29,614 bases of DNA from Methanoculleus sp. UBA208 (GCF_002498065.1 NZ_DAFZ01000108.1:1-29614); one strand, 5' to 3'. Counted from the first letter of the stretch, positions 14,827 to 22,740 are shown. Translations and numbers: made by a program. Notes: generated from the sequence alone by a model not told the origin.

Positions 14827-15102
14827 ATGATAAAAGACAACACAGTATTCGTGGGAAACAAACCGGTCATGAACTACGTGCTCGCGGTGGTCACCCAGTT
14901 CAATAACGGAGCTGAGGAAGTTGCGATTAAGGCCCGGGGGAAGGCCATCTCGCGCGCAGTCGATACGGCGGAGATCGCGCTCAACCGGTTCCTGGCGAAC
15001 GTGGACAAGAAAGAGATCTTCACGTCGACCGAGATGATCGACACCGATACAGGGAAGACGAACGTATCAAGCATCGAGATTGTCCTCACTCAGGCGAAGT
15101 AA
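14827..15102 (+). CDS. albA: Chromatin protein Alba
   Basis: A 91-residue DNA/RNA-binding chromatin protein of normal length. The signature VFVGNKPVMNYVLAVV (8-23), with lysine 12 in the position known to contact DNA and to be acetylated in Sulfolobus Alba, the helix IKARGKAISRAVDTAEIALNRF and the hairpin STEMIDTDTGKTNVSSIEIVL are all present. GAGGTGGG lies before the ATG. It follows asd by 13 bases and ends with a T7 terminator. Confidence 0.95.
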   Translation: MIKDNTVFVGNKPVMNYVLAVVTQFNNGAEEVAIKARGKAISRAVDTAEIALNRFLANVDKKEIFTSTEMIDTDTGKTNVSSIEIVLTQAK

Positions 15103-15114
15103 ATTTCGAAGCCC

Positions 15115-15121
15115 TTTTTTT
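15115..15121 (+). terminator. T7 terminator after alba
   Basis: Seven T residues twelve bases past the alba stop codon, preceded by GCCC. A typical archaeal intrinsic terminator. Confidence 0.6.
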
Positions 15122-15160
15122 GATACTCTTTAACGAAACACAACCGGGGGGAGTAAAACA

Positions 15161-15181
15161 CCCTCCTTTCGTTCAGGAGGG
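15161..15181. other. Isolated hairpin in the gap between alba and the secreted protein
   Basis: CCCTCCT-ttcgttc-AGGAGGG forms a seven-base-pair stem. It lacks the CTCCG linker of the mosaic family. The arm AGGAGGG resembles a Shine-Dalgarno, but no credible start codon follows. Function unknown. Confidence 0.4.
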
Positions 15182-15312
15182 CTCCTGTTGTGCCGGTACC
15201 CGCGCACGTTACGTTGCCGATTTTCGAAGCATTAAAAAGTTCAATCCTGCGGAAGCGATCTGTCAGACGGTCCGGTATATGGTCGTTCTACCCTCTTATC
15301 GACCATAAAGGC

Positions 15313-15318
15313 TATATG
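15313..15318 (+). promoter_or_regulatory. TATA box of the secreted 147-residue protein
   Basis: TATATG centred 26 bases before the ATG at 15342; predicts a leaderless mRNA. A second TATA-like element (GGTATATGG, 15274-15282) lies further upstream, six bases after a TCTGTCAGA palindrome (15259-15267). Confidence 0.55.
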
Positions 15319-15341
15319 ATCACCACTATCATTATTGTACA

Positions 15342-15785
15342 ATGAAGTGGGTGACGGTCGGTCTGGTGCTGCTGCTTGTATCTGCTCTCGCTCTTCCCGC
15401 GCTGGCGGCGGGTGAGGAGCGGTACGGCTACATCACGGTCAAAGATGTCACCGTTAAGCTCGAGAAAGCGGACGCCGTCGTCATCATGAACTATACGATA
15501 GACGACGGCATCGGGTTCCTCGTTCTCCTCCTTGGAAAATCCGACCTGAAGCAGAAGTCCCTCGATATCCTGAACTTCAACGACACCCGGGTTCAGCACC
15601 TCGACCTCGATCGCATCGAGGTGCGCGTCACGAACGCAGCGAACGATTACGGGCAGGGGTCATACTGGTTCCCCGCGCACAGGTTCGGCGTGGTCGTGCC
15701 CTCGCTCACCGTCATCACCCCGCAGGACGTCAAACGTTACGAGAATGTTAGTGAATTCCCTGACGGACTCGGCTATTTTGCGTAA
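15342..15785 (+). CDS. Secreted protein, function unknown
   Basis: A 147-residue protein with a clear Sec signal peptide (MKWVTVGLVLLLVSALALPALAA, cleavage after about residue 23). The mature part begins GEERYGYITVKDVTVKLEKADAVV and alternates beta-type segments with acidic residues. A short hydrophobic stretch (GIGFLVLLLGKS) lies mid-protein. NDTRVQHLDLDRIEVRVTNAAND and the motif QGSYWFPAHRFG stand out, but I recognise no family. It has no lipobox or C-terminal anchor, so it should be released or associate with the envelope. It is convergent with the glycosyltransferase at 15804. Confidence 0.75.
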   Translation: MKWVTVGLVLLLVSALALPALAAGEERYGYITVKDVTVKLEKADAVVIMNYTIDDGIGFLVLLLGKSDLKQKSLDILNFNDTRVQHLDLDRIEVRVTNAANDYGQGSYWFPAHRFGVVVPSLTVITPQDVKRYENVSEFPDGLGYFA

Positions 15786-15803
15786 CGGCCGGATAGTTCG
15801 CCG

Positions 15804-16520
15804 CTACCTGCAGGTGTCTTGAGTATCGTTGCCGACCGCTCGTGCCTGCATCAGCAGCCCCAGCTCCGCCAGGGCTTGGTTGGTGTGGCGGGCGAAGGTA
15901 TCGTCTTCCGGTGATCCTGCAACCTCACGGCAGAGGCGGTCCAGGTCGGCCGCCATGTCGACGTCGTACCAGGGCTCGAGCAGGGAGACCGAGAGGTCAA
16001 GGCGTTCGGCGGCTTCGACCGTCCGCTGCGTCACATGGGCCGAGCTCCAGGGGATGCCGGAGAAGAGGCGGGGTGTGTGCCTCCGCATTCCGATAAGATA
16101 GTAGCCGCCGTCGTCGCACGGCCCGACGACGACGTCGCTCTCATCGAGTCTCCGGAACGCCTCCCCGATGTACCGGCCGGGAAGGGTCGGGCTGTCGCTG
16201 TCGCAGAGCACGACCGCCGTTGCCCCCCGGGAAAAGAGCGCTTCCATAACGTTGGCAAGGCGTTCGCCCAGATCCTCGCCGGCCTGGGGGAGGATGGAGA
16301 ACTCCGGGGGAACGATTCCGGAAAAGAAGCTGTCCGCGGCAGGAGGCGTGTAGGCCACGAACGGGCGGATACCGCTGATGCGGGCGAGCCGGTCGATCGC
16401 ATCCTGCAGGAACCCGGCGTACAACCGTGCCGCCTCCAGAGGCGTGAGCGGCGGGACGAGCCGCGTTTTTACCTCTCCCGGAACCGGCATCCGGGCCATA
16501 ACGGCAGCCGCCCGCATCAT
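15804..16520 (-). CDS. TIGR04282-type glycosyltransferase (DUF2064)
   Basis: A 238-residue GT-A-like protein of the family named radical SAM-associated transferase 1. Family motifs are AAAVMARMPVPGEVKTRLVPPLT near the start, LPQAGEDLGERLANV, LCDSDSPTLP (nucleotide/metal site), VGPCDDGGYYLIGM and WYDVDMAADLDRL. In several bacteria this family sits beside TIGR04283 and radical SAM genes, including arsenosugar pathways. Here the gene overlaps the upstream methyltransferase by four bases (ATGA), and a TIGR04283 gene lies divergently at 18484, which repeats that association. The sugar and acceptor are unknown. A second in-frame ATG at 16517 is an alternative start. Confidence 0.85.
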   Translation of the reverse strand: MMRAAAVMARMPVPGEVKTRLVPPLTPLEAARLYAGFLQDAIDRLARISGIRPFVAYTPPAADSFFSGIVPPEFSILPQAGEDLGERLANVMEALFSRGATAVVLCDSDSPTLPGRYIGEAFRRLDESDVVVGPCDDGGYYLIGMRRHTPRLFSGIPWSSAHVTQRTVEAAERLDLSVSLLEPWYDVDMAADLDRLCREVAGSPEDDTFARHTNQALAELGLLMQARAVGNDTQDTCR

Positions 16521-17302
16521 TGTTTCCGGCCCACAAGCCGGCCCCTTCCGACCTTCCCTTCGTCGGCGGCTTCCACCCAGAGGCCGATGCCGCGCTCCAT
16601 ATCCCGGAAAGCGTCCGTCCCGAAGAGTTCGACGATCCGGCCCTTCAGGTCGCCGGCAATGGAGTCCCGGTAGCGGCGCATGTGCGACGCGAAATCCTCG
16701 CTGAGTTCCTCGCATTCCCTCACGGCAAACCCGTGCCGCCGGAGCAGGTTCTCGTACCCCGGGAGGGTCTCCATATACGGGAAGAGCATGAAGGTGTTGA
16801 GGCCGTGCAGCTCTTCATCGCTCATGGGCCCGGTCTGTATCCAGTCGGTGAAGGCGATCGTGCCGCCGGGCACCGCCACGCGGCGGCACTCGCGTATCAG
16901 CCGGTCCTTGTCGGTCACATAGCACCAGGAGTCCTGCCCCCAGACGACATCGAAGGTTCCTGACTTAAAGGGCATATCGAGGGCATTCCCGAGCCGGAAG
17001 GCGACGCGATCGCCGAGACCGACGTTTGCCGTGCGTAAAACCGCCTCGTCCACCATTCGCCCCGTCGCGTCGAGGCCCATCACCGTCGCGCCGCAGGTGC
17101 GTGCCAGGTGGTGGGCAGCCCCTCCGAGACCACAGAGAACGTCCAGCACCTGCGTGCCGGCATTCACGCCCGCGACCCTCGCGAGAATATCGGTCTCCTC
17201 TTCGCCGCCGACATGGATCTGCTCGCCCATCAGCATCTCCCAGATGACGCCGACGGCCCCCTCGTAGGCGGCCGTGACGTCGCCGATGTTGATATCCGGC
17301 AT
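16517..17302 (-). CDS. Class I SAM-dependent methyltransferase of the radical SAM locus
   Basis: A 261-residue methyltransferase. The entry WEMLMGEQIHVGG (21-33) and motif I VLDVLCGLGG (52-61) with VMGLDAT (74-80) resemble small-molecule methyltransferases acting on amines such as sarcosine or on quinols. LGNALDMPFKSGTFDVVWGQDSW (105-126), VAVPGGTIAFTDW (142-154) and a lid region FMLFPYMETLPGYENLLRRHGF follow. It lacks an obvious ArsM cysteine set. GGTGAG stands before ATG 17302, seven bases behind the radical SAM gene, and the gene overlaps the downstream glycosyltransferase, so the three form one operon. The acceptor is not known. Confidence 0.85.
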   Translation of the reverse strand: MPDINIGDVTAAYEGAVGVIWEMLMGEQIHVGGEEETDILARVAGVNAGTQVLDVLCGLGGAAHHLARTCGATVMGLDATGRMVDEAVLRTANVGLGDRVAFRLGNALDMPFKSGTFDVVWGQDSWCYVTDKDRLIRECRRVAVPGGTIAFTDWIQTGPMSDEELHGLNTFMLFPYMETLPGYENLLRRHGFAVRECEELSEDFASHMRRYRDSIAGDLKGRIVELFGTDAFRDMERGIGLWVEAADEGKVGRGRLVGRKQ

Positions 17303-17309
17303 ATCTCTC

Positions 17310-18389
17310 TCACCTTCCCGGCGCCGCCCGCCAGCATCTGGGGTCGGGCCCACAGAGTTCTCCGGTCTCGTAGTACGCCATCGCCCGGCATCCCCAGCAG
17401 ACGGCGCTCTGCTCGCACCGGGTGCAGGGGGAAGATTCCGGGCCCGGCTCCCGCATCCCAAAGAAGAGCAGTTCGCTGTGGTGATCTTCAACGATCTTAT
17501 ACAGCGGCTGATCCCTGATGTTCCCGAACCCTTCCCTGATGACCGAACAGGGCGTAACGTCGCCGTCCACCGTCACGCAGATCACGGTGCCGCAGTAGAA
17601 TTTGTTGACGTCCATCGTCCCGAACGAGCAGGAACCCGGATAGCAGATCGTGTCCCGTGCCTGGCAGGCATCCCGGACCTCCCCGGGCGTCGGCACCCAT
17701 TCCGGGTGGCGGCATGCCCTGCCGACCGTGCACATCTGCGTCAGGCAGATTGTCATCCCGACCTCCTCGCAGAAATACCGCATCGTCCTCGCGAGGTCCT
17801 CCCCGGCGAGCGGCCGCGTGAACGTGATGCAGTTGACGAGCTCGCTCGCGGGTTTGCCGCAGGCGAGAATATTCTCGATGCCATGATGAATGGCCCTGAT
17901 CTTTTCCCTCGCATCCCCGTCGTGAAGCCGGGCGTAGACTGCCGGATCGAGGCTGTCCAGGTGCACGGAGATGAAGCCCCCTTCTGTTGCGGCGACGGCC
18001 TGCTCCGCGACTTTTTGGTCGGCGAGCGGGATGCCGCTCGACCAGATGTTGTTGACAAAACCGAGGTCGCGAGCGTGGAGTGCGAGATCGTACCAGTCCT
18101 CGCGGACCAGTGGGTCGCCCCCCAGCCAGTCGACGGCTTTCACGTCCATCGCCGCCGCCGAGGCGAGGACGGCAGCGATATCGTCGGGGGAGAGCTCCCT
18201 GACCCCGGCGGCATCGGCCGGAGCGTAACAGTAGCGGCATCCCTGCGGGCAGGCCAGGGTCGACTCGATCTGCAGGGAGTATACCCGCCCTTCCTCAAAG
18301 TATCGCACCGCCTCTCCCGTAGCGGGATGAAGGCAGCCCCGGACGATGGCTGTATCGATCGCATCGACATGCCGTCCTTCCGCATCCAT
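17310..18389 (-). CDS. Radical SAM protein with SPASM-like C-terminal cysteine cluster
   Basis: A 359-residue radical SAM enzyme. The 4Fe-4S SAM motif is LACPQGCRYCY (C47, C51, C54). DWLGGDPLVR replaces the usual GGEP motif, and SVHLDSLDPAVY follows. The C-terminal third has many cysteines (CYPGSC, FYCGTVICVTVDGDVTPC, CTRCEQSAVCWGC, LCGPDPRC), the pattern of a SPASM/twitch domain with auxiliary clusters. Such enzymes modify peptides or small molecules. It leads the operon with a methyltransferase and a TIGR04282 protein. The ATG at 18389 has GAGG nine bases upstream; GTG 18410 or TTG 18416 would add up to nine residues and fit a leaderless start. Confidence 0.85.
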   Translation of the reverse strand: MDAEGRHVDAIDTAIVRGCLHPATGEAVRYFEEGRVYSLQIESTLACPQGCRYCYAPADAAGVRELSPDDIAAVLASAAAMDVKAVDWLGGDPLVREDWYDLALHARDLGFVNNIWSSGIPLADQKVAEQAVAATEGGFISVHLDSLDPAVYARLHDGDAREKIRAIHHGIENILACGKPASELVNCITFTRPLAGEDLARTMRYFCEEVGMTICLTQMCTVGRACRHPEWVPTPGEVRDACQARDTICYPGSCSFGTMDVNKFYCGTVICVTVDGDVTPCSVIREGFGNIRDQPLYKIVEDHHSELLFFGMREPGPESSPCTRCEQSAVCWGCRAMAYYETGELCGPDPRCWRAAPGR

Positions 18390-18429
18390 GACAGCAGCCT
18401 CGCAGAACACACCCAACCATGAGCATCAT

Positions 18430-18437
18430 CATATAAG
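18430..18437. promoter_or_regulatory. Shared TATA element of the divergent radical SAM and glycosyltransferase genes
   Basis: CATATAAG reads as CTTATATG on the other strand, so one AT core can serve both directions. Predicted starts are near 18407 (minus) and 18460 (plus), giving leaders of about 18 and 25 bases. Confidence 0.45.
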
Positions 18438-18483
18438 TGGGTGACGGACATACGGCCTTCACGGGAGGGGGGGGCTTTTCTTG

Positions 18484-19176
18484 ATGCTCTCGATCATCAC
18501 GCCGGTGCTCAACGAGGAGGAGAACATTCCGGGGTTCCTCGCCCACATCGACGATCTCGAGGACCCGTTCGAGCTGATCATCGTCGACGGCGGGAGCACG
18601 GACGGTACGTGCAGAGCACTCGAAGCGGCAGCGGGATCGTTCTCCCACAGAATCGTCGTGCTCTCCTCTCCGCGAGGAAGGGGCGTCCAGATGAACGCCG
18701 GAGCCCGGCACGCCACGGGAGCCGTTCTGCTCTTTCTCCACGTCGACTGCAGGATAACTCCTGACGCCCCGGACGCGATCCGCCGGGCACTGGAGCAGGA
18801 GGGGGTGATCGGCGGGGGATTTCGCCACGCGTTCGAGAGCCGCGATCACCTGCTCTACCTGACAAGCTGGTTTGGGAACCTGCTGGCGGCGAGGACGCAG
18901 ACCTTCTTCGGAGACTTCGGCATCTTCGTGGAAAAAGAGGCCTTCTTTGAGATCGGCGGATACGAATCGCTTCCCTACCTGGAGGACGTGGAGTTCTCCC
19001 GGGCGGCACGCCGGCACGGGAGGCTCGTCCAGGTTGACCGCCCCATCATCGTATCGCCGCGGCGGTATCACCTGATGGGGAAGTACCGCCTGAGCGCCGT
19101 CTATATCCTGGTGATGCTCCTCAATCTGGTCGGCATCAGGCCGAAGCGCTTCATCCGCTACGTCGTCGAGAAGTAG
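18484..19176 (+). CDS. TIGR04283-type GT2 glycosyltransferase
   Basis: A 230-residue GT2 enzyme of the radical SAM-associated transferase 2 family. Motifs are IITPVLNEEENI at the start, IIVDGGSTDGTC, SSPRGRGVQMNAGARHA (the family signature), LLFLHVDCRI (metal site; HVDC where I expect HADT), GDFGIFVEKEAFFEIGGY and YLEDVEFSRAARRHG, then a C-terminal hydrophobic segment AVYILVMLLNLVGI that may touch the membrane. It is divergent from the radical SAM operon and completes the TIGR04282/TIGR04283 pair. A run of eight G residues (18467-18474) forms an unusual ribosome-binding region. A TTG three bases upstream is the only other start. Confidence 0.88.
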   Translation: MLSIITPVLNEEENIPGFLAHIDDLEDPFELIIVDGGSTDGTCRALEAAAGSFSHRIVVLSSPRGRGVQMNAGARHATGAVLLFLHVDCRITPDAPDAIRRALEQEGVIGGGFRHAFESRDHLLYLTSWFGNLLAARTQTFFGDFGIFVEKEAFFEIGGYESLPYLEDVEFSRAARRHGRLVQVDRPIIVSPRRYHLMGKYRLSAVYILVMLLNLVGIRPKRFIRYVVEK

Positions 19177-19197
19177 GATGAGGGGAGGGCCGGCGGA

Positions 19198-20325
19198 TTA
19201 CGCCTCTCTCTTCATCGCTACCGGCTCGCGTTCGTCCACCCACCGCCCGAGGAACGACTGGAGGTAGACGCCGAAGAAGGCGCAGAAGAGGCCCCCGATG
19301 GTGGCGAAGATGATGTACATCACACCGACATCGGTCGTTATGGGGAACCCGGAGATGTCGCTGATCGTCGAGAGGATATAGGTGCTTGCCCCGTAGGCGA
19401 TGGCCCCGATCGCCAGCACGAAGAACGGCAGGGCGACCACCCGCTGGATCGTCTCCCGCTCGTTTAAGAAGATGTCGATGATCTTTCCTACCGATGCAAC
19501 CAGGCCGGCGGCAGTGAACCAGGCGATAGCACCGTATATAAACGCCAGAATCTGGAAGAAAAGCCCAAAAGAGGTATAATACTCGAGAAGACTCGTCAGC
19601 CCGAGAATTACCCCGACGATACCCAGCAGTATTGCGGCGATGTAAGAGACGAACGTGAACCTGCCGCCATGGAGCGACGCCTTCAGCGAGGTGATCAGGT
19701 AGCCGAAGACCTCGTCGATCCCCATGCCCTTGAAGAGCAGGTAGGTGCCGACGACACCGACGACGACGATGGTTGCGCCCTCCGGGTATCCCAGAAGGTA
19801 TCCCACCGCATAGAGGAGCATGGCGAGACCGAGCGGAACGAGCACGAGCTTCGAGACTTTCGGGTCGTCGAGAAGGCGTCTTAAGATATAATACGTCCCC
19901 TCGAGGTTCGGCATCTGGTTGACCACGACCCTCCGCACGCTGCTGACCGGCACCCGGGACTGGATGATCGGCAGGACGTACTCGTCCTCGGCGCCGTCCG
20001 TCACCACGATGCAGGATGTAGAGCCCGTCGCGGAGAGGATCGCATCGAGACCGGACGCCACCCGCCGATCGCCCTCGAGCAGGTTCATGTGGTTGCCGCA
20101 GATGACGGCGACGGCAACCTCTTCCCCCCGCCCGGTGAGTTCATCGTAAAGTTTAATCGTCTCGAAGATCGCGTTGACGTCGGAGTCCTCGGGGTCGATC
20201 AGGGCGAGAGATGTTGCCGCATGGAGGCATGCCTCTCTGCCCACGATGGGACCATCGATCCGGGCTTTGAACCCGAGATCATCGTCGCGATCGACACAGA
20301 GGACGAGCGTCCGCTCTTTTGCCAT
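19198..20325 (-). CDS. DUF373 integral membrane protein
   Basis: A 375-residue archaeal protein of the DUF373 family. Residues 1-155 form a soluble domain beginning TLVLCVDRDDDLG, with the family segment VAVICGNHMNLLEGDRRVA and IVVTDGAEDEYVLPII, which looks nucleotide- or metal-binding. Residues 158-365 contain about six membrane helices, for example LVLVPLGLAMLLYAVGYLLG, YIAAILLGIVGVILGLTSLL and YIIFATIGGLFCAFFGVYL. The function is unknown. The ATG at 20325 lies about 28 bases after TTTAATA (20350-20356 on the minus strand) with no Shine-Dalgarno, so it should be leaderless. It is transcribed separately from the coiled-coil gene, which ends at a T6 tract before this promoter. Confidence 0.88.
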   Translation of the reverse strand: MAKERTLVLCVDRDDDLGFKARIDGPIVGREACLHAATSLALIDPEDSDVNAIFETIKLYDELTGRGEEVAVAVICGNHMNLLEGDRRVASGLDAILSATGSTSCIVVTDGAEDEYVLPIIQSRVPVSSVRRVVVNQMPNLEGTYYILRRLLDDPKVSKLVLVPLGLAMLLYAVGYLLGYPEGATIVVVGVVGTYLLFKGMGIDEVFGYLITSLKASLHGGRFTFVSYIAAILLGIVGVILGLTSLLEYYTSFGLFFQILAFIYGAIAWFTAAGLVASVGKIIDIFLNERETIQRVVALPFFVLAIGAIAYGASTYILSTISDISGFPITTDVGVMYIIFATIGGLFCAFFGVYLQSFLGRWVDEREPVAMKREA

Positions 20326-20371
20326 TCAATAGAACATCATCTCGGATCTATTAAATAATTTGCAGCGGAGT

Positions 20372-20377
20372 AAAAAA
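20372..20377 (-). terminator. T6 terminator behind the coiled-coil gene
   Basis: TACTTTTTTACTCC on the minus strand, four bases past the coiled-coil stop codon and just upstream of the DUF373 promoter box. Confidence 0.55.
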
Positions 20378-20380
20378 GTA

Positions 20381-21241
20381 TTAGATGAGTTTTGCGCGCT
20401 GAAGCAGGAGCAGGTCGTCGGTCGTGATCTTCTCACCGTCACGGAACTGCTGGAAGACGCGTTCCGCCTCTTTCCGGACGGCCTTCTGCTCTTTGGTGAC
20501 TTTGGTCTTCTTGGTCTTCTTCCGGAGGCCCGAGATCACCTTGTCGTAGTCACGGAGCTCCTTCTGGCAGGCGATGAACTGCTTGTGTTCCTCGTCCGCA
20601 GCCTCCTGGGCTTCGACGAACTGCTGGTGGGCCAGATCGGCCTCTTCGCGGGACTTGTCGGCCTTCCGGTAGGACTCCACCATCAGGTCGTGGTGCTGCT
20701 GTGCAGCCTCGGCCTTCTCGGTGACTTCCTTGTGGATCTCGGAGGCCAGCCTGCGAAACTCACGCGCATCGGTGAGTTTCGTCCGCATCTCCTTGTTCTG
20801 CTCGAGTTCGGCTTCCTGGTCCTTCGCCGCCGCCTTCAGGTGCTTGATCTTCTCGATCAGCTCGCGCTCTTTATCGGTGCTGTAGACCTCGGTCTGCTGT
20901 TTGAACTCCAGGTGCTCGATCTGCTTCTGCAGCTCCTTGATGCCCCGGTTCTGGAGGTTGCCGTGCTCCTTCTTGAAGGACTCGATCTCTTCGAAAAGCG
21001 CGTTCGCCTTGTCGTTGTACTCGTTCCTCTGGTCTTTCAGCGCCTGGACTTCCTCGTTGATCTTATCCCGCTGCTCCTTGTGCCGCTGCGCCTCCTCGAC
21101 GAATTCACGGGTCTGCGTGTTCAGCGCGTTGCGCTCGCGGGCGTTTTTGCTGGCAAGCGCGTTCAACTCGTTGCGCCGGTCTTTGTGCTGTTCAGACTCC
21201 GCAAGGACTTTTTTTCTCTTCTCAATCAAATCGTTCAGCAT
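20381..21241 (-). CDS. Archaeal coiled-coil protein (COG1340-like)
   Basis: A 286-residue, highly charged protein that is almost entirely helical heptad repeat. The segment from NDLIEKRKKVLAESEQHKDRR through about residue 235 is rich in Glu, Lys, Gln and Arg, has almost no proline and holds a single cysteine. Segments such as REFVEEAQRHKEQRDKINEEVQALKDQRNEYNDKA resemble the uncharacterised archaeal coiled-coil group COG1340. The C-terminal 60 residues (KKTKKTKVTKEQKAVRKEAERVF then DLLLLQRAKLI) are strongly basic, then hydrophobic. It is probably cytoplasmic and rod-like; the role is unknown. Confidence 0.82.
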   Translation of the reverse strand: MLNDLIEKRKKVLAESEQHKDRRNELNALASKNARERNALNTQTREFVEEAQRHKEQRDKINEEVQALKDQRNEYNDKANALFEEIESFKKEHGNLQNRGIKELQKQIEHLEFKQQTEVYSTDKERELIEKIKHLKAAAKDQEAELEQNKEMRTKLTDAREFRRLASEIHKEVTEKAEAAQQHHDLMVESYRKADKSREEADLAHQQFVEAQEAADEEHKQFIACQKELRDYDKVISGLRKKTKKTKVTKEQKAVRKEAERVFQQFRDGEKITTDDLLLLQRAKLI

Positions 21242-21605
21242 TCTCTACCAATCCTCGACATTCGGTACCTGTCTCATATCCCCGCCAGCAGAAGACCGCT
21301 CCCATGTGCCGCAGGGGGATGCCGGAGGCTTATGTAGCGGCTACACCACAAGAAAAGACGTTTCCCGGACTCGTGTTCGAGACCGTCGTTCATCTGTCTG
21401 CTCATGTGTTCAACCCCGGTACTTGGCACCGCAGACCCACAGGATCTGCGCCCTGCACAATACACCCCGTGCTGGAGGGATTATACAAGAACGTCTATAA
21501 TTCAAACGTCATCTGTACTATTAAGTATTTCGTAGGGGGGGGCGGAAGGCACGCCGCCGTTAATCGATTCCGGCCAAAAAGGTATGAAAAGAGGGTTATG
21601 GAGTT
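21242..21605. other. Gene-free stretch between the coiled-coil gene and ftsZ2, with a hairpin and promoter-like boxes
   Basis: On the minus strand, TATA-like boxes occur at about 21480-21487 (TTGTATAAT) and 21518-21526 (ACTTAATAG). They are followed by a hairpin CGCAGA/TCTGCG with an inner CC/GG around 21440-21460. A 43-codon frame (ATG at 21405, ending 21274) is open but matches nothing I know. The stretch could hold a small RNA or only the long 5' region of the coiled-coil gene. A weak T5 tract near 21578 may end ftsZ2. Confidence 0.3.
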
Positions 21606-22730
21606 TTAGAGGAAATCGATCAGATGCCCGCTCGGGGCGTCCCCAACCATGCGCCTGCCGGAATGTGCGCCGGACCGCTGCGTTGCCTGTTCGTAGGCAC
21701 GGTGGCTTCCGAGGATCTGTGCACTCTTCACGCCCGTCATGACCGCCATGACGCGAACTCTTCCTTCGTAATCGCTGTTCACTCTCGCTCCCCAGATGAC
21801 GTCCGCATGAGGGTCGAGTTCGTAGGTCAGGGAACTCGCGATCTCCTCGGCGTCCTGAAGGGTCAGGTCGTTCCCGCCCGTGATGTGGATGAGGCTTCCC
21901 GTTGCTCCACGGTAGTCGATGTCCAGCAGGGGGTGGTTCAAGCACTCGTGGACGACGCTCTCGGCCTTGTTCTGCTGCTTGCTCTCTCCGACGAGCATCA
22001 CGGCGACGCCTCCCTTGCTCATGATGGCACGCACGTCTGCGTAGTCGATGTTGATGAGCGAAGGCTCCGTGATCGTCTCGCTGATACCTTTGATGGTCTC
22101 CGCGATGAGCTGGTCCATGACCGAGAATGCCTGGCCGAGCGGGAGGTTCGGCACGTACTTGATGAGACGGTTGTTATCGAGCACGATCACCGAGTCGGCA
22201 GAGGCTGAGAGTTGTTCAAGCCCCTCTTCCGCACGGAGAAGCCGGGCCTTCTCGACCTGGAAGGGATAACTGACCATGCCGACGACGATGGCTCCCTGTT
22301 CCTTTGCTATCTGCGCGACAACCGGGGCTGTTCCCGTACCGGTACCTCCACCCATACCGGCGGTGATGAAGACAAGGTCCGCGTCGCAGAGCAGGGCCTC
22401 CAGGGTCGGCCGGGCCATCTCGGCCGCACGCCTGCCGACGTCCGGGAACCCACCGGCACCAAGGCCTTTGGTGAGCGACTTGCCGACAAGCACCCTCTTG
22501 TCGGCCTGGATCATGTCCAGGTGCTGCTTGTCGGTGTTGACCGCGATCGTCTCTGCGCCGCTGACCTGCATGTGGTACAGCCGGTTGACGGTGTTGTTGC
22601 CTGCACCGCCGCATCCTACGATAACGATGCGTGGCTGGCCGAGGATGTCGTCTTCGCCCTCTGCCGAGTCTGTTTTCAGGTACTTCTCACGTTCCGCGTG
22701 TTTTAACGCCTCGTTGATGATTGTCTGCAT
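21606..22730 (-). CDS. ftsZ2: Cell division protein FtsZ2
   Basis: A 374-residue tubulin-family GTPase. It is the FtsZ2 type by PRIVIVGCGGAGNNTVNRLY, INTDKQHL-like VNTDKQHLDMIQADKRVLVGKSLTKGLGAGG, the tubulin signature GMGGGTGTGTAP, VLDNNRLIKYVPNLPLGQAFSVMDQ and the end domain VRVMAVMTGVKSAQILG. In haloarchaea FtsZ2 works with FtsZ1 in the division ring and drives constriction. The short N-terminal tail (residues 1-33) is charged. I use ATG 22730, because AGGAGGT sits seven bases upstream; an ATG at 22733 would be too close. That Shine-Dalgarno overlaps the cdrS stop codon, coupling the genes. The short C-terminal tail ends LIDFL, which may be the partner-binding end. Confidence 0.95.
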   Translation of the reverse strand: MQTIINEALKHAEREKYLKTDSAEGEDDILGQPRIVIVGCGGAGNNTVNRLYHMQVSGAETIAVNTDKQHLDMIQADKRVLVGKSLTKGLGAGGFPDVGRRAAEMARPTLEALLCDADLVFITAGMGGGTGTGTAPVVAQIAKEQGAIVVGMVSYPFQVEKARLLRAEEGLEQLSASADSVIVLDNNRLIKYVPNLPLGQAFSVMDQLIAETIKGISETITEPSLINIDYADVRAIMSKGGVAVMLVGESKQQNKAESVVHECLNHPLLDIDYRGATGSLIHITGGNDLTLQDAEEIASSLTYELDPHADVIWGARVNSDYEGRVRVMAVMTGVKSAQILGSHRAYEQATQRSGAHSGRRMVGDAPSGHLIDFL

Positions 22731-22740
22731 CATATACCTC

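Noticed and set aside
15259..15267. TCTGTCAGA palindrome as a second CdrS site
   Set aside because: It matches the half-site seen before cdrS, but a six-base word is expected several times in 30 kb by chance and there is only one copy here; noted, not claimed.
15120..15308. 62-codon frame between alba and the secreted protein
   Set aside because: It begins inside the alba terminator, has no Shine-Dalgarno or recognised sequence and covers a hairpin and promoter boxes.
18418..18420. ATG at 18420 as start of the radical SAM gene
   Set aside because: It is out of frame with the radical SAM coding sequence.
21274..21465. 63-codon minus-strand frame
   Set aside because: No family is recognised and the upstream part lies over the hairpin; a shorter 43-codon version cannot be excluded and is mentioned in the intergenic entry only.
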